Shown here piece by piece: positions 8,872-20,447 of a DNA stretch of 64,000 bases. The position numbers and the translations under genes are program-made. This DNA is from Flavimobilis sp052324925 (GTDB taxonomy: Bacteria; Actinomycetota; Actinomycetes; Actinomycetales; Cellulomonadaceae): assembly GCA_052324925.1 (NCBI GenBank), contig JBQPRE010000003.1; one strand, 5' to 3'. The notes under the pieces were generated by a model that saw only the letters and a list, made by a program, of their open reading frames with translations, ran no database searches and was not told the origin of the DNA. Numbering within the stretch: position 1 is the first letter of the stretch; each line of letters begins with the position of its first letter.

Positions 8872-9549
8872 GTGACGACGACCGACGATGCGCTTGCCCA
8901 GCTCCGCGCTCTTGCCCGCACGGGCGTCGACTGGGGCGCACGGACCGGCGCCGTCGTGCGGACGGGTACGGGCCGGCGCCCCGCTGCTGTCCTCGTGCTG
9001 CTCGGCCGCCTCGACGCGGTCGCCGCGCACCACGACACCCCGCTCGTCCCCGCAGATCTCGACGTGCTGCTCGTGCGGCGTGCGACGACGCTCCGCCAGC
9101 ACCCCGGCCAGGTCGCGTTTCCCGGCGGGCGCCAAGACCCGAGCGACCCGGGGCCCGTCGCCGCTGCGTTACGCGAGGCCCAGGAAGAGACAGGTCTGGA
9201 TCCGGCGGGCGTCGAGGTCCTGGGGACGCTCGGCTCACTTCCGCTGCCCGTGAGCGACCACCTCGTCACCCCGGTTCTCGGGTGGTGGGCACGCCCGACG
9301 CCCGTCGCGGTCGTCGACCACGGCGAGTCGGCGGAGGTGTTCCGTGCACCCGTTGCCGACCTCGTCGACCCCGAGCTGCGCCGGACCGCGACGTTCACGC
9401 GAGGCGCGCGCACCTACCGCGGACCCGCGTTCCTCGTGGGTGACAACCTCGTGTGGGGCTTCACGGCGCTCGTCCTCACGGAGCTGCTCGGCGCACTGGG
9501 CTGGGACGAGCCCTGGGACGACTCCCGCCTCGTCGAGGTCGCACCGTGA
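8872..9549 (+). CDS. Nudix hydrolase, CoA diphosphatase type
   Basis: A 225-residue Nudix protein. The segment RQHPGQVAFPGGRQD followed by ALREAQEETGL contains the Nudix box with its metal-binding Glu residues, and the preceding QHPGQVAFPGG is characteristic of CoA pyrophosphatases (NUDT7/NudL type) that hydrolyse CoA to phosphopantetheine and adenosine 3',5'-bisphosphate. The substrate is inferred from this family signature. The stop codon overlaps the GTG start of the following kinase gene (GTGA), so the two are translationally coupled. Confidence 0.85.
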   Translation: MTTTDDALAQLRALARTGVDWGARTGAVVRTGTGRRPAAVLVLLGRLDAVAAHHDTPLVPADLDVLLVRRATTLRQHPGQVAFPGGRQDPSDPGPVAAALREAQEETGLDPAGVEVLGTLGSLPLPVSDHLVTPVLGWWARPTPVAVVDHGESAEVFRAPVADLVDPELRRTATFTRGARTYRGPAFLVGDNLVWGFTALVLTELLGALGWDEPWDDSRLVEVAP

Positions 9550-10553
9550 GCGGCCCGCTCACAGGATCTGCGCCACCGGCTGACCTCGACATCACGACCC
9601 AGCTCGTTGCCGCGCTTCTCGCCGAGCAGCATCCGGACCTGGCTCATCGTCCGCTCGAGATCGTCGCGCACGGCTGGGACAACGTCATCGTCCGCCTCGG
9701 GTCCGACCTCGCAGTACGCCTGCCGAGGCGGGCGCCTGCGGCCACGCTGGTTGCCCACGAGCTCGCGTCGCTGCCGCTGCTCGCGCCCCTCCTGCCCACG
9801 CCCGTGCCGTGCGCGGTCCGGGCCGGGACTCCTTCGATGCGGCTCGGTTATCCGTGGGTGTGGGCGGTCGTGCCGTGGTTCGACGGTGTGCGCGTCGCCT
9901 CGCTCCCCCGCACCGCCCGGGTCGGGCTCGCGGAGCCGCTCGCGGAGCTGCTCGCGGCTCTCCACAGGCCCGCCCCGGCGACCGCTCCGCACAATGCGTT
10001 TCGTGGCGGTCCCCTCATCCGTCGTGACGCGGCCGTCAGGGAGCGCCTCGCTGCCCTCGCTGTCCCGGGCGGCTTCCTCAGCAGGAGCGGGCTCCTCACG
10101 CCCGCAGGTCTCCCCCAGAGCGTCGACAACCTGCGCACTGCGCTCACAGCGATCTGGGACGACGGACTCGCGGCGCAGCCGTATGCGGGGCCATCCGTGT
10201 GGCTTCACGGCGACCTGCACGCGGCCAATCTCATCGCGACGGCCGCCGCGCCTCACCGCCTCGTGGCAGTCGCCGACTGGGGCGACGTGACCGCGGGCGA
10301 CCCAGCGACGGATCTCGCGGTGGCGTGGCTCGTGCTCAGCGAGGAGGCCGGTGCGACGTTCCGCACGCGCCTGGTGGAGCTGACGCATCCGTGTGCAGCC
10401 GATGTCGATGCCTGGCGTCGTGCGCGCGCGTGGGCCGTCACGATGGCGACCTCGATGGCGCAGCACGCAGATGTCGGCGCCGAACACTGTGCGCTTGCCC
10501 AGGGTGCGCTGGCGCGGGTGCTCGGCACGCGGGCGCCATCCGGCGCCCGCTGA
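9546..10553 (+). CDS. Aminoglycoside phosphotransferase-fold kinase
   Basis: A 335-residue APH-fold kinase. The catalytic loop reads WLHGDLHAANLI (HxDxxxxN) and the metal-binding Asp is in VADWGDVTAGDPATDLAVAW. The N-lobe has the usual nucleotide-binding strands (HGWDNVIVRLGSDLAVRLPRR). Such kinases act on antibiotics, sugars or other small metabolites; the substrate cannot be read from the sequence. The GTG start overlaps the stop of the Nudix gene, which implies a shared transcript. A terminator hairpin follows the gene. Confidence 0.85.
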   Translation: MSGPLTGSAPPADLDITTQLVAALLAEQHPDLAHRPLEIVAHGWDNVIVRLGSDLAVRLPRRAPAATLVAHELASLPLLAPLLPTPVPCAVRAGTPSMRLGYPWVWAVVPWFDGVRVASLPRTARVGLAEPLAELLAALHRPAPATAPHNAFRGGPLIRRDAAVRERLAALAVPGGFLSRSGLLTPAGLPQSVDNLRTALTAIWDDGLAAQPYAGPSVWLHGDLHAANLIATAAAPHRLVAVADWGDVTAGDPATDLAVAWLVLSEEAGATFRTRLVELTHPCAADVDAWRRARAWAVTMATSMAQHADVGAEHCALAQGALARVLGTRAPSGAR

Positions 10554-10625
10554 GCGTGCGTGCGGTCTGCTCCCTGGCTGCGTCGGCGCGAGGAGCGGGT
10601 CGAGGACTGACGCGGTGACGGCACG

Positions 10626-10663
10626 CCGATGGGGCGCACACCCGCAGGTGTACGCCCCATCGG
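10626..10663. terminator. Bidirectional terminator between the kinase gene and acnA
   Basis: An 11-bp stem (10626-10636 with 10653-10663) is extended inward by a 5-bp helix (10638-10642 with 10647-10651). It sits between the convergent kinase and aconitase genes and can serve both. Confidence 0.75.
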
Positions 10664-10679
10664 GGACGAGCAGAATGCG

Positions 10680-13427
<2,748 letters not shown>

Positions 13428-13562
13428 GATGGCTCCTCACTCCTCACGGTCGTCCGTGGCGAGCGCGTGCTTCGCTCACGGGTCTTGTCGCGCGGGCGAG
13501 CCCGCGATGACCCCGGACAGGCGTCTACCTCGACGGTACCCGCGGTCGCTTCACCCTACCAT

Positions 13563-13582
13563 TTATCTTGACGTCAAGATAA
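13563..13582. promoter_or_regulatory. Perfect 20-bp palindrome, candidate operator for acnA
   Basis: TTATCTTGACGTCAAGATAA is a perfect dyad. Read on the minus strand it contains TTGACG, which could be a -35 element, so a bound repressor would cover the promoter. It lies in the 229-nt gap between the trmA-like gene and acnA. Such symmetry is typical of TetR, MarR or GntR binding. In corynebacteria a TetR-type regulator (AcnR) controls aconitase, but the regulator here is not in the window. Confidence 0.6.
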
Positions 13583-13656
13583 GTCACGCGCCGCTGACGT
13601 TATTCACCCACGGTCCAGCACTCGGACCGACCGCGAACCGACCACGGCCACGCCCC

Positions 13657-14988
13657 TCACCGCGGGTCGGAGCCCGACGTCGTGAGCACCGCGACGCACT
13701 CCACATGGTGCGTCATCGGGAACAGATCGAACGCCCGCAGCTCTCCGAGCTCATACCCGGCCTCTCCGAACAGACCCACGTCGCGCGCGAGCGCCGCGGG
13801 GTCACACGCGACGTAGACGACACGACGCGGCGCGAGACCGACGATCGCATCGACGACACCTCGACCGGCCCCTGCACGCGGCGGATCGAGCACGACGACG
13901 TCGGCGCCGCCGGCTGCCCCGTGCTCCCCTGCCGCGAGCGTCCGCGCGACGTCTCCCCTGTGCAGCTCGACGTTCGCGACGCTGTGCAGCGTCCGGCGCG
14001 CATCACGGACGGCACGCTCGTCACCCTCGACCGTGACGACCCGCCCCGCAGCACCCACCGCATCCGCGAGCGGCGCCGAGAAGAGGCCAGCCCCGGAGAA
14101 GAGATCGACGACCCGTCCGCCGTCGACCTCACCGACCGAGTCGACGACCGTGGCCGCGAGCAGCCCGGGCGCCTCGCGGTGCACCTGCCAGAAGCCGTCG
14201 GCCGCGACCCTGTACGTGTACTCCCTGCCCGCCACCGCAACCGTCTCCATGACGGAACGGCGCGCGTGCGGACGCTTGTCGGGCGTCCCGAGGTGACCGG
14301 GGACCCCGTCGACGAGCAGCAGCCCGGGCGCCCCTCCCGCAGGTGCGACAACCTCGAGACGCGCCCCCGGCCGCCAGCGCCGCGAGAAGACGCCCTCCGC
14401 GCGCGCGAGCGCGGCGACCTCGGCCGTCGCGAGCGGCATCGACCTCAGGCGCTGCACGTCGTGCGAGCGGTGCCCCAGCATGCCCGCGCGGCCCTCGTCG
14501 TCGGCCACCAGATCGATCCGCGTGCGCCAGCCGAGCCCCCCACGCTCGTCGTCGCCTGGGGCGGCCTCGACCGTCACCTCACGCTCGATGCGGGCGAGCC
14601 GCGCGAGCTGCTCGGCGACGACCGTCGCCTTCCACGCACGCTGAGCAGGCAGCGCGACGTGCGACAGCTCCGCACCGCCCACTCCCCCGGGGCCCGCCTC
14701 AGGCCACGCAGGGGTGACACGATCAGCGCTCGCCTCGAGCACCTCGACCGCGTCGCCCCGCCAGAAGCGATCCTTCTCCGCTGCCTGCGTGAGCCGCACG
14801 CGCACACGCTCGCCCGGCAGCGCATGGCGCACGAAGATCACTCGACCCTCGTGCCTGGCCACGCAGTGCCCGCCGTGCGCCACGGGACCGACCTCGACCT
14901 CTACGAGCGGAAGGTCGACGGGAGCCGCGGGACGCGCTGGACGTGCAGAACCGCGGCCGGCTCCGCGAGACGGACGTGCTGAAGTCAT
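13657..14988 (-). CDS. Class I SAM-dependent RNA uridine-C5 methyltransferase (TrmA/RumA family)
   Basis: A 443-residue tRNA/rRNA m5U methyltransferase of the TrmA/RlmCD family. A TRAM-like RNA-binding segment occupies about residues 25-85. The SAM motif DLFSGAGLFSAPLADAVG lies near residue 290, followed by VVLDPPRAGAGRGVVDAI. The catalytic Cys is C395 in VYVACDPAALARD. No N-terminal Fe-S cysteine motif is obvious, unlike E. coli RlmD. The ATG overlaps the stop of the upstream permease gene by 4 nt (ATGA), so the two are coupled, the same order as in mycobacteria. The exact RNA position modified is not known. Confidence 0.88.
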   Translation of the reverse strand: MTSARPSRGAGRGSARPARPAAPVDLPLVEVEVGPVAHGGHCVARHEGRVIFVRHALPGERVRVRLTQAAEKDRFWRGDAVEVLEASADRVTPAWPEAGPGGVGGAELSHVALPAQRAWKATVVAEQLARLARIEREVTVEAAPGDDERGGLGWRTRIDLVADDEGRAGMLGHRSHDVQRLRSMPLATAEVAALARAEGVFSRRWRPGARLEVVAPAGGAPGLLLVDGVPGHLGTPDKRPHARRSVMETVAVAGREYTYRVAADGFWQVHREAPGLLAATVVDSVGEVDGGRVVDLFSGAGLFSAPLADAVGAAGRVVTVEGDERAVRDARRTLHSVANVELHRGDVARTLAAGEHGAAGGADVVVLDPPRAGAGRGVVDAIVGLAPRRVVYVACDPAALARDVGLFGEAGYELGELRAFDLFPMTHHVECVAVLTTSGSDPR

Positions 14989-16985
14989 GAGGAAGGGCCC
15001 TTCGGGGGGTAGAGCTGAGAGTCAGGCCGCGCGCCCGTGACCGACGACGCGAGGCGCCACGGTACGGAGGCGACGACAACGCCCGGGGTGAACAGGAGTC
15101 GCCCCTTGAGGCGCAAGGCGCTCTGGTTGTGGAGCAGCTGCTCCCACCAGTGGCCGACGACGTACTCGGGAATGTAGACGACCACGAGGTCGCGCGGGCT
15201 CTCCCGACGCACAGAACGCACGTAAGAGAGAACGGGACGCGTGATCTCACGGAACGGAGAGTCAAGGACGCGCAACGTCACGGGCAGGCCAAGGGTCTCC
15301 CACTGCGCGACGACCCCCGCGGTGTCAGCAGGGTCGACCGCAACCGTGACCGCCTCGAGCGTCGAGGGCCGCGTCGCGCGCGCATAGGCGATCGCCCGCA
15401 TGACGGGCTTGTGGATCTTCGAGACGAGCACGATCGCATGGACCCTGCTCGGCAGCGCACGTTCCGTGTCGACGTCCTCGTCGAGCTCGAGCTCGGCCGC
15501 GACCGCGTCGTAGTGGTGCCGGATCTTGCGCATGACGACGAACGCGAGGGCCATCGCGAGGATCGCGATCCACGCTCCATGGAGGAACTTCGTGAGGAGC
15601 ACGACGACGAGCACCGTCGCCGTGAGGCCGAAGCCCACGACGTTGACCGCGCGCGAGCGCTTCATGCGCGAGCGGACCCGCGGGTCGTAGGCGAGCCGCA
15701 GCGCCGACGTCCAGTGCCGCACCATGCCGAGCTGCGAGAGCGTGAAGCTCACGAACACCCCGACGATGTAGAGCTGGATGAGGCGTGTCACCTGGGCGTC
15801 GAACGCGACGATGAGGATGATCGCGCCCACGGCGAGCGAGATGATGCCGTTCGAGAACGCGAGCCTGTCACCACGCGTGTGCAGCTGGCGCGGCAGGTAG
15901 CCGTCCTTGGCGAGGATCGAGCCGAGGACCGGGAAGCCATTGAACGCCGTGTTGGCCGCGAGCACGAGGATCACGCCGGTCACGGCCGAGAGCAGGTAGA
16001 ACATCGGCGGGAACGACGCGAAGACGGTGTGCGCAAGCTGCGAGAGCACGGGGACCTGCACGTAGTTGATCGGCGCATGGCCGTCGATCCTCAGGTCACG
16101 CGCGGGGTCCTCGACGTACGTCGCTCCGGTCGAGATCGCGAGCAGCAGGATCGATCCGAGCATGAACGCTGAGATCGCGCCGAGGAGCGCAAGCGTCGCG
16201 GCCGCGTTGCGAGACTTCGGAGGACGGAACGCGGGCACGCCGTTCGAGATGGCCTCGACGCCCGTGAGCGCTGCGCAGCCCGACGCGAAGGCACGGGCGA
16301 CGAGGAAGGCACCGGCGACGCCGACGAGCCCCTGCTCGTAGGCCGCGCTCGGCACGACCTCGAAGCCGGCCGACTCCGCTCGCCCGAGAGTTCCCGTGAC
16401 GAACTGGACGAAGCCCACGACCGCGGTCGTCCCGACCGCAAACATGAAGAGGTAGACGGGCACGGCGAAGAACCGCCCCGACTCCTTGACGCCACGGAGG
16501 TTCATGAACGTGAGCAGGACGACGAGGCCCACCGCGATGAGCGTCTCGTGGCCCCGCAACCCGGGGATGGCGGTCGCCGCGTACTGGGCGCCCGACGAGA
16601 TTGACACGGCGACCGTGAGGACGTAGTCGACGAGGAGCGCGCTCGCGACCGTGAGGCCGGGCGCCTTGCCGAGGTTCTCCGTCGCGATCTCGTAGTCGCC
16701 ACCCCCCGAGGGGTAGGCGTGCACGTTCTGGCGGTAGGACAGCACGACCGTGACGAGCACAAGGACGACCCCGAGGCCCACCCACGGCGAGAGCGCCGTC
16801 GCTGCAACGCCGGCGAGCGCGAGCGTCAGGAGGATCTCGTCGGGCGCATACGCGACCGACGAGAGAGCGTCCGATGCAAAGATCGGCAGCGCGATGCGCT
16901 TGGGCAGCAGCGTGTGGCCGAGGCCGTCGCTACGCATCGGCCGCCCGAGGAGGAGACGCTTACCAGCGTCCACGATGTCTGACAC
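14985..16985 (-). CDS. APC superfamily amino-acid permease with large C-terminal cytoplasmic domain
   Basis: An APC-type permease of about 666 residues. It has about 12 hydrophobic segments and a hydrophilic C-terminal domain of about 190 residues with a universal-stress-protein-like pattern (VHAIVLVSKIHKPVMRAI). The helix-1 region (LPIFASDALSSVAYAPDEIL) matches the KUP/APC-type permeases that lie next to trmA and ceoB in actinobacteria. The substrate is unknown. The GTG at 16985 (VSDIVDAGKRLLLGRP) is the likely start. The frame is open to 17087, but that part overlaps the promoter of the divergent potassium regulator gene. It overlaps the methyltransferase gene by 4 nt. Confidence 0.85.
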   Translation of the reverse strand: MSDIVDAGKRLLLGRPMRSDGLGHTLLPKRIALPIFASDALSSVAYAPDEILLTLALAGVAATALSPWVGLGVVLVLVTVVLSYRQNVHAYPSGGGDYEIATENLGKAPGLTVASALLVDYVLTVAVSISSGAQYAATAIPGLRGHETLIAVGLVVLLTFMNLRGVKESGRFFAVPVYLFMFAVGTTAVVGFVQFVTGTLGRAESAGFEVVPSAAYEQGLVGVAGAFLVARAFASGCAALTGVEAISNGVPAFRPPKSRNAAATLALLGAISAFMLGSILLLAISTGATYVEDPARDLRIDGHAPINYVQVPVLSQLAHTVFASFPPMFYLLSAVTGVILVLAANTAFNGFPVLGSILAKDGYLPRQLHTRGDRLAFSNGIISLAVGAIILIVAFDAQVTRLIQLYIVGVFVSFTLSQLGMVRHWTSALRLAYDPRVRSRMKRSRAVNVVGFGLTATVLVVVLLTKFLHGAWIAILAMALAFVVMRKIRHHYDAVAAELELDEDVDTERALPSRVHAIVLVSKIHKPVMRAIAYARATRPSTLEAVTVAVDPADTAGVVAQWETLGLPVTLRVLDSPFREITRPVLSYVRSVRRESPRDLVVVYIPEYVVGHWWEQLLHNQSALRLKGRLLFTPGVVVASVPWRLASSVTGARPDSQLYPPKGPSS

Positions 16986-17086
16986 AAGGACCCATGCTAG
17001 GCCCGCCGAGCCCCAAGCGGCGCCGGTCGAGCGTCGGCGATGTCGACACAGGACTTCTGACGACGACGCGGCGGCCTCGCGGGGCA

Positions 17087-17092
17087 TACGCT
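17087..17092 (+). promoter_or_regulatory. -10 element for leaderless ceoB transcript
   Basis: TACGCT lies 6 nt before the GTG start of the potassium regulator gene, identical in sequence and spacing to the guaB1 element. No ribosome binding site is visible. Confidence 0.55.
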
Positions 17093-17098
17093 CATCCC

Positions 17099-17764
17099 GT
17101 GCACTTCGTCATCATGGGCTGCGGCCGGGTCGGGGCGACGCTCGCCCACTCGCTCGAGCGAAAAGGCCACTCCGTGGCGATCATCGACCAGAATCCCGAT
17201 GCGTTCCGGCGGCTGCCGGCGACGTTCTCGGGCAAGAAGGTCACCGGTATCGGCTTCGACCGTGACACGCTCAAGCAAGCCGAGATCGATGACGCCTACG
17301 CGTTCGCGGCCGTGTCCGACGGCGACAACTCCAACATCGTGGCGGCGCGCGTCGTCCGCGAGACCTTCGGCGTCGACAACGTCGTCGCCCGGATCTACGA
17401 CTCCCACCGGGCCGAGGTCTACGAGCGCCTGGGCATCCCGACGGTCGCAACCGTGCGGTGGACCTCCGACCAGGTGCTGCGGCGCATGCTGCCGCTCGGG
17501 ACGAGCGACGAGTACCGGGATCCCACGGGCTCGGTGCGCCTCTGCCAGGTCGACCACCACCCCGACTGGGTCGGAAAGAGGCTCACCGCGCTCGAGGCTG
17601 CGACAGGCGCACGCATCGCCTTCGTCACGCGTTTCGGGACGGCCGAGCTTCCGATGCCCGACTCCGTGCTCCAGGACGGCGATCTTCTCCACGTCCTCGC
17701 ACGCACGCTCGACCTCATCGAGGTCGAGCGCATCCTCACCCACGCCCCCGAGCAGGAGAACTGA
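17099..17764 (+). CDS. ceoB: TrkA family potassium uptake regulatory protein (CeoB-like)
   Basis: A 221-residue RCK protein. The N-terminal Rossmann motif MGCGRVGATLA and an acidic strand end (AIIDQN) indicate NAD(H)/nucleotide binding, and an RCK-C domain follows from about residue 140. It would gate a Trk/Ktr-type K+ channel at the inner face of the membrane. The start is the GTG at 17099, right after a -10 element. Its stop overlaps the ATG of the second TrkA gene (TGATG). The pair corresponds to ceoB-ceoC of mycobacteria. Confidence 0.88.
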   Translation: MHFVIMGCGRVGATLAHSLERKGHSVAIIDQNPDAFRRLPATFSGKKVTGIGFDRDTLKQAEIDDAYAFAAVSDGDNSNIVAARVVRETFGVDNVVARIYDSHRAEVYERLGIPTVATVRWTSDQVLRRMLPLGTSDEYRDPTGSVRLCQVDHHPDWVGKRLTALEAATGARIAFVTRFGTAELPMPDSVLQDGDLLHVLARTLDLIEVERILTHAPEQEN

Positions 17765-18468
17765 TGCGCGTCGTCATCGCCGGAGCCGGCTCGGTCGGCC
17801 GCTCCATCGCCCGCGAGCTCCTGGGCCACGACCATGAGATCACGCTCATCGACCGCTCACCCACGGCCATGCGCGTCGCTCAGGTGGCGGACGCCGACTG
17901 GTTGCTCGCGGACGCGTGCGAGATCTCGACGCTGTCCGAGGCCGCAGTCGGTGAGTGCGACGTCATCGTCGCCGCGACGGGTGACGACAAGGCCAACCTC
18001 GTCATCTCGCTCCTCGCGAAGACCGAGTTCGGTGTGCCGCGCACGGTGGCCCGCGTCAACAACCCGAAGAACGAGTGGATGTTCGACGAGTCGTGGGGCG
18101 TCGACGTCGCCGTGTCGACGCCGCGCATCATGACGGCCATGGTCGAGGAGGCCGTCGCGGTCGGCGACCTCGTCCGGATCTTCACGTTCCACCAGTCGGG
18201 CGCCGACATCCACGAGATCACGCTCCCCGCGGACTCCCACCTCGTGGGCGCGCGCGTCGGCTCGGTCGCGTGGCCCGCGGACTGCGTCCTCGCGGCCGTC
18301 GTGCGGGACAAGACGCCGATCACACCGGCCGACGACGACACGCTCGAGGCAGGTGACGAGCTGCTGCTCGTCACCGGTGAGGGCTCCGACCTCGGCGCGC
18401 TCCAGGCGCTCCTGTCAGGGCAAGAGCCCGCCGCGGCCTCAGTCGGAGGAGACGCTTCCGCGTCGTGA
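17764..18468 (+). CDS. ceoC: TrkA family potassium uptake regulatory protein (CeoC-like)
   Basis: A 234-residue second RCK protein, with MRVVIAGAGSVGRSIARELL as the nucleotide-binding start and an RCK-C domain in the last 90 residues. It is translationally coupled to ceoB through a 1-nt stop-start overlap, so the two subunits probably form a heteromeric gating ring. The gene's 3' end overlaps the convergent DUF3159 gene by 30 nt. No channel subunit gene lies alongside. Confidence 0.88.
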   Translation: MRVVIAGAGSVGRSIARELLGHDHEITLIDRSPTAMRVAQVADADWLLADACEISTLSEAAVGECDVIVAATGDDKANLVISLLAKTEFGVPRTVARVNNPKNEWMFDESWGVDVAVSTPRIMTAMVEEAVAVGDLVRIFTFHQSGADIHEITLPADSHLVGARVGSVAWPADCVLAAVVRDKTPITPADDDTLEAGDELLLVTGEGSDLGALQALLSGQEPAAASVGGDASAS

Positions 18469-19212
18469 CGCGCGCACGAGCGGGTGGACGACGATCCACG
18501 TCGCCCACAGCGTGAGCGCCCACAGAGGGACGCCCAGGACGAGGTGGGCGATGCCGAGCCACTCGGTCGTCGCGTCGAGGTAGAGCGGTGTCTTGACCGC
18601 GAGCCTCACCCCGAAGAGCGCGACCCAGAACCACGTCGCGACCGCATAGCGGCGCACGTGCGTCGGATCGGCCCGCCAGTGGGACCAGCCGCCGAAGACG
18701 TCGCGTGCACTCGGCTCGGGGCGTTCGCGCTCCTCGGCAGCGTCGACCTGCGCGTCAGCGTCGGTCGGCGCGTCGTTCTCGCGGCCTGCAGTGAGGCCCG
18801 TGCGGAGCAGCTCGGCGACGATGCCGACGGCCGGCCAGCGCACGAGGATGCTCACGAGGCAGACGAGCAGGTAGGCCGCGTTGGTGAGCAGCGAGAAGAG
18901 GAAGAAGTCCTCCACCTCCCCCGACCGCCACGCCCACACGACACCGATCGCAACGCCCAGCACGCCTGAGAAGGCCTGGGTGACGGGCGTGCGCTGCACG
19001 AGCCGGACCACGACCGCGAGCAGTGCGACGCCGAGCGCAGAGAAGATCGTCGGCTTGAGCTCGCCCGTCGCGATGTAGACGACGACGAAGACGACGCCCG
19101 GCAGGAGCGTCTCGATGACGCCCCGCAGGCCGCCGACCGAGTCCGACAGCGAGAACTCGTCGGCAGCGAGCTGGCGCATGCCGCGCGCGGGCTCGGGAGG
19201 GGAGGTGGTCAC
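18439..19212 (-). CDS. DUF3159 family membrane protein
   Basis: A 257-residue protein with about six hydrophobic segments and the family's early SVGGLRGVIETLLPGVVFV block. Function is unknown. The family is conserved in actinobacteria next to ceoB/ceoC. The GTG start at 19212 has AAGGA 4 nt upstream. The last 30 nt overlap the end of ceoC tail to tail. The OB-fold gene lies 54 nt upstream on the same strand, so they probably share a transcript with DUF3710. Confidence 0.85.
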   Translation of the reverse strand: MTTSPPEPARGMRQLAADEFSLSDSVGGLRGVIETLLPGVVFVVVYIATGELKPTIFSALGVALLAVVVRLVQRTPVTQAFSGVLGVAIGVVWAWRSGEVEDFFLFSLLTNAAYLLVCLVSILVRWPAVGIVAELLRTGLTAGRENDAPTDADAQVDAAEERERPEPSARDVFGGWSHWRADPTHVRRYAVATWFWVALFGVRLAVKTPLYLDATTEWLGIAHLVLGVPLWALTLWATWIVVHPLVRASRRGSVSSD

Positions 19213-19266
19213 GGTGTCCTTCCGGTCGCGTCGCACGTTGGTGCGGCTGCCTGGGGCGGTGCGTGG

Positions 19267-19638
19267 CTAGAGCTGGGCGTCGGCGTTGGCAACGAGCTCG
19301 TAGCGCGGGTTGTAGATGACGCGACGGCCGTCGACGACGGTGACGAGTCCGCGGACGCGGACGCGCCTGCCGGGCTCCACGCCGGGGATCCGGCGACGTC
19401 CGAGCCAGCGCAACTCGATCGAGCCCGAGCCGTCGTACAGCTCGGCCTCGACGACACGCACCTTCTCGGAGGGACGCAGGATGACGGAGCGCAGGACGCC
19501 TGAGACGAGGACCGACGTGCGTTCGTCCACGTCGGCGACGGCCTGGGTCCCGACGCGGGCCGCGTGCACGCGCTCTTCGTCAGCCTCGACCTCGTCGCGG
19601 CCTGCGACGAGCGAGCGCCATACGGTGCGGAGCGACAC
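19267..19638 (-). CDS. OB-fold nucleic-acid-binding protein
   Basis: A 123-residue protein with an OB-fold pattern over residues 40-115: alternating strands VLVSGVLRSVIL, VEAELYDGSGSIELRWLG and RRVRVRGLVTVVDGRRVIYNP. The last segment (NPRYEL) is typical of the small actinobacterial OB-fold proteins found between DUF3710 and DUF3159. It presumably binds single-stranded nucleic acid. The GTG start at 19638 is 1 nt after the DUF3710 stop, so the two are coupled. Confidence 0.82.
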   Translation of the reverse strand: MSLRTVWRSLVAGRDEVEADEERVHAARVGTQAVADVDERTSVLVSGVLRSVILRPSEKVRVVEAELYDGSGSIELRWLGRRRIPGVEPGRRVRVRGLVTVVDGRRVIYNPRYELVANADAQL

Positions 19639-19639
19639 G

Positions 19640-20359
19640 TCAGCCGATCTGCGTGATCTCTGGACCGCGCTCGGGCGGCGTGATCGGTGCGCGCGGCGTC
19701 TCGTCGACCTTGGCGACACCGGTTCCGCCCGAGCCGAGGCGCGGCTCGTGCAGCTCGAGGAGCTCGCGCGGTGCGCGTGCCACGTCGTCTCGGACGACGA
19801 CGATCTCGCGGAAGATCGCCTCGACGTGTGCTGCGCCGTCGGTCGCGATCTCGGCCGGGCCGTTGATGACGCCGCGCAGGAACCAGCGGGGGCCGTCGAC
19901 GCCGAGGAAGCGGATGACGCGGAGCGTCTTCGCGCCGTTCTCCTCGCGGAAGGTTGCGCGCGCGAGGAGTTCGCGCCCGAAGGGCCCGACGATGTCGTCG
20001 ACGGATGCGCCCTGCTCCGTGAGCGACGTCGAGATCTCTTCGCGGATCTCGTCCCAGATCCCGGTGGTGCGCGGGGCTGCGAAGACCTGGACCTGCAGGC
20101 TGACGCCGTCGACCATGACCGCGACGCCCGCGACCTGGTTGGTCGCCTTGTCGATCTCCATGCGCATCTGCATCCCGGGAACACCCGGGAGCCACACCGC
20201 GCCGAGGTCGATGCGCCCGTCGTCGTTCTCGACGTCGCTGCGGTCCCACGGACCGTGCGTGGCTTCCTCAGGAACGACCGCCTCTGGTGTGGCGACCACC
20301 TCGTCGACAGGCGCCTCTTCACGCTTCGCGCTTGTCCCTCGTCGACCGAAAAGACCCAC
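19640..20359 (-). CDS. DUF3710 domain-containing protein
   Basis: A 239-residue protein of the actinobacterial DUF3710 family, of unknown function. An acidic, Ala/Pro-rich leader of about 40 residues precedes the conserved block beginning RIDLGAVWLPGVPGMQMRME, and RFLGVDGPRWFLRGVING lies in the middle. GTG at 20359 is preferred because GGAG lies 9 nt upstream; a TTG at 20368 would add three residues. A separate -10-like TAGGCT is visible about 50 nt upstream, after a short hairpin at 20433-20447 that follows dut. Confidence 0.85.
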   Translation of the reverse strand: MGLFGRRGTSAKREEAPVDEVVATPEAVVPEEATHGPWDRSDVENDDGRIDLGAVWLPGVPGMQMRMEIDKATNQVAGVAVMVDGVSLQVQVFAAPRTTGIWDEIREEISTSLTEQGASVDDIVGPFGRELLARATFREENGAKTLRVIRFLGVDGPRWFLRGVINGPAEIATDGAAHVEAIFREIVVVRDDVARAPRELLELHEPRLGSGGTGVAKVDETPRAPITPPERGPEITQIG

Positions 20360-20447
20360 TCGTCCCAACTCCGTCCGTCTGGGCGCCCCGGAGGCGCACC
20401 GTCCAAGCCTATGCGTTCAGGAGGGGCGCTGTCCCCACCCCGTGGGG

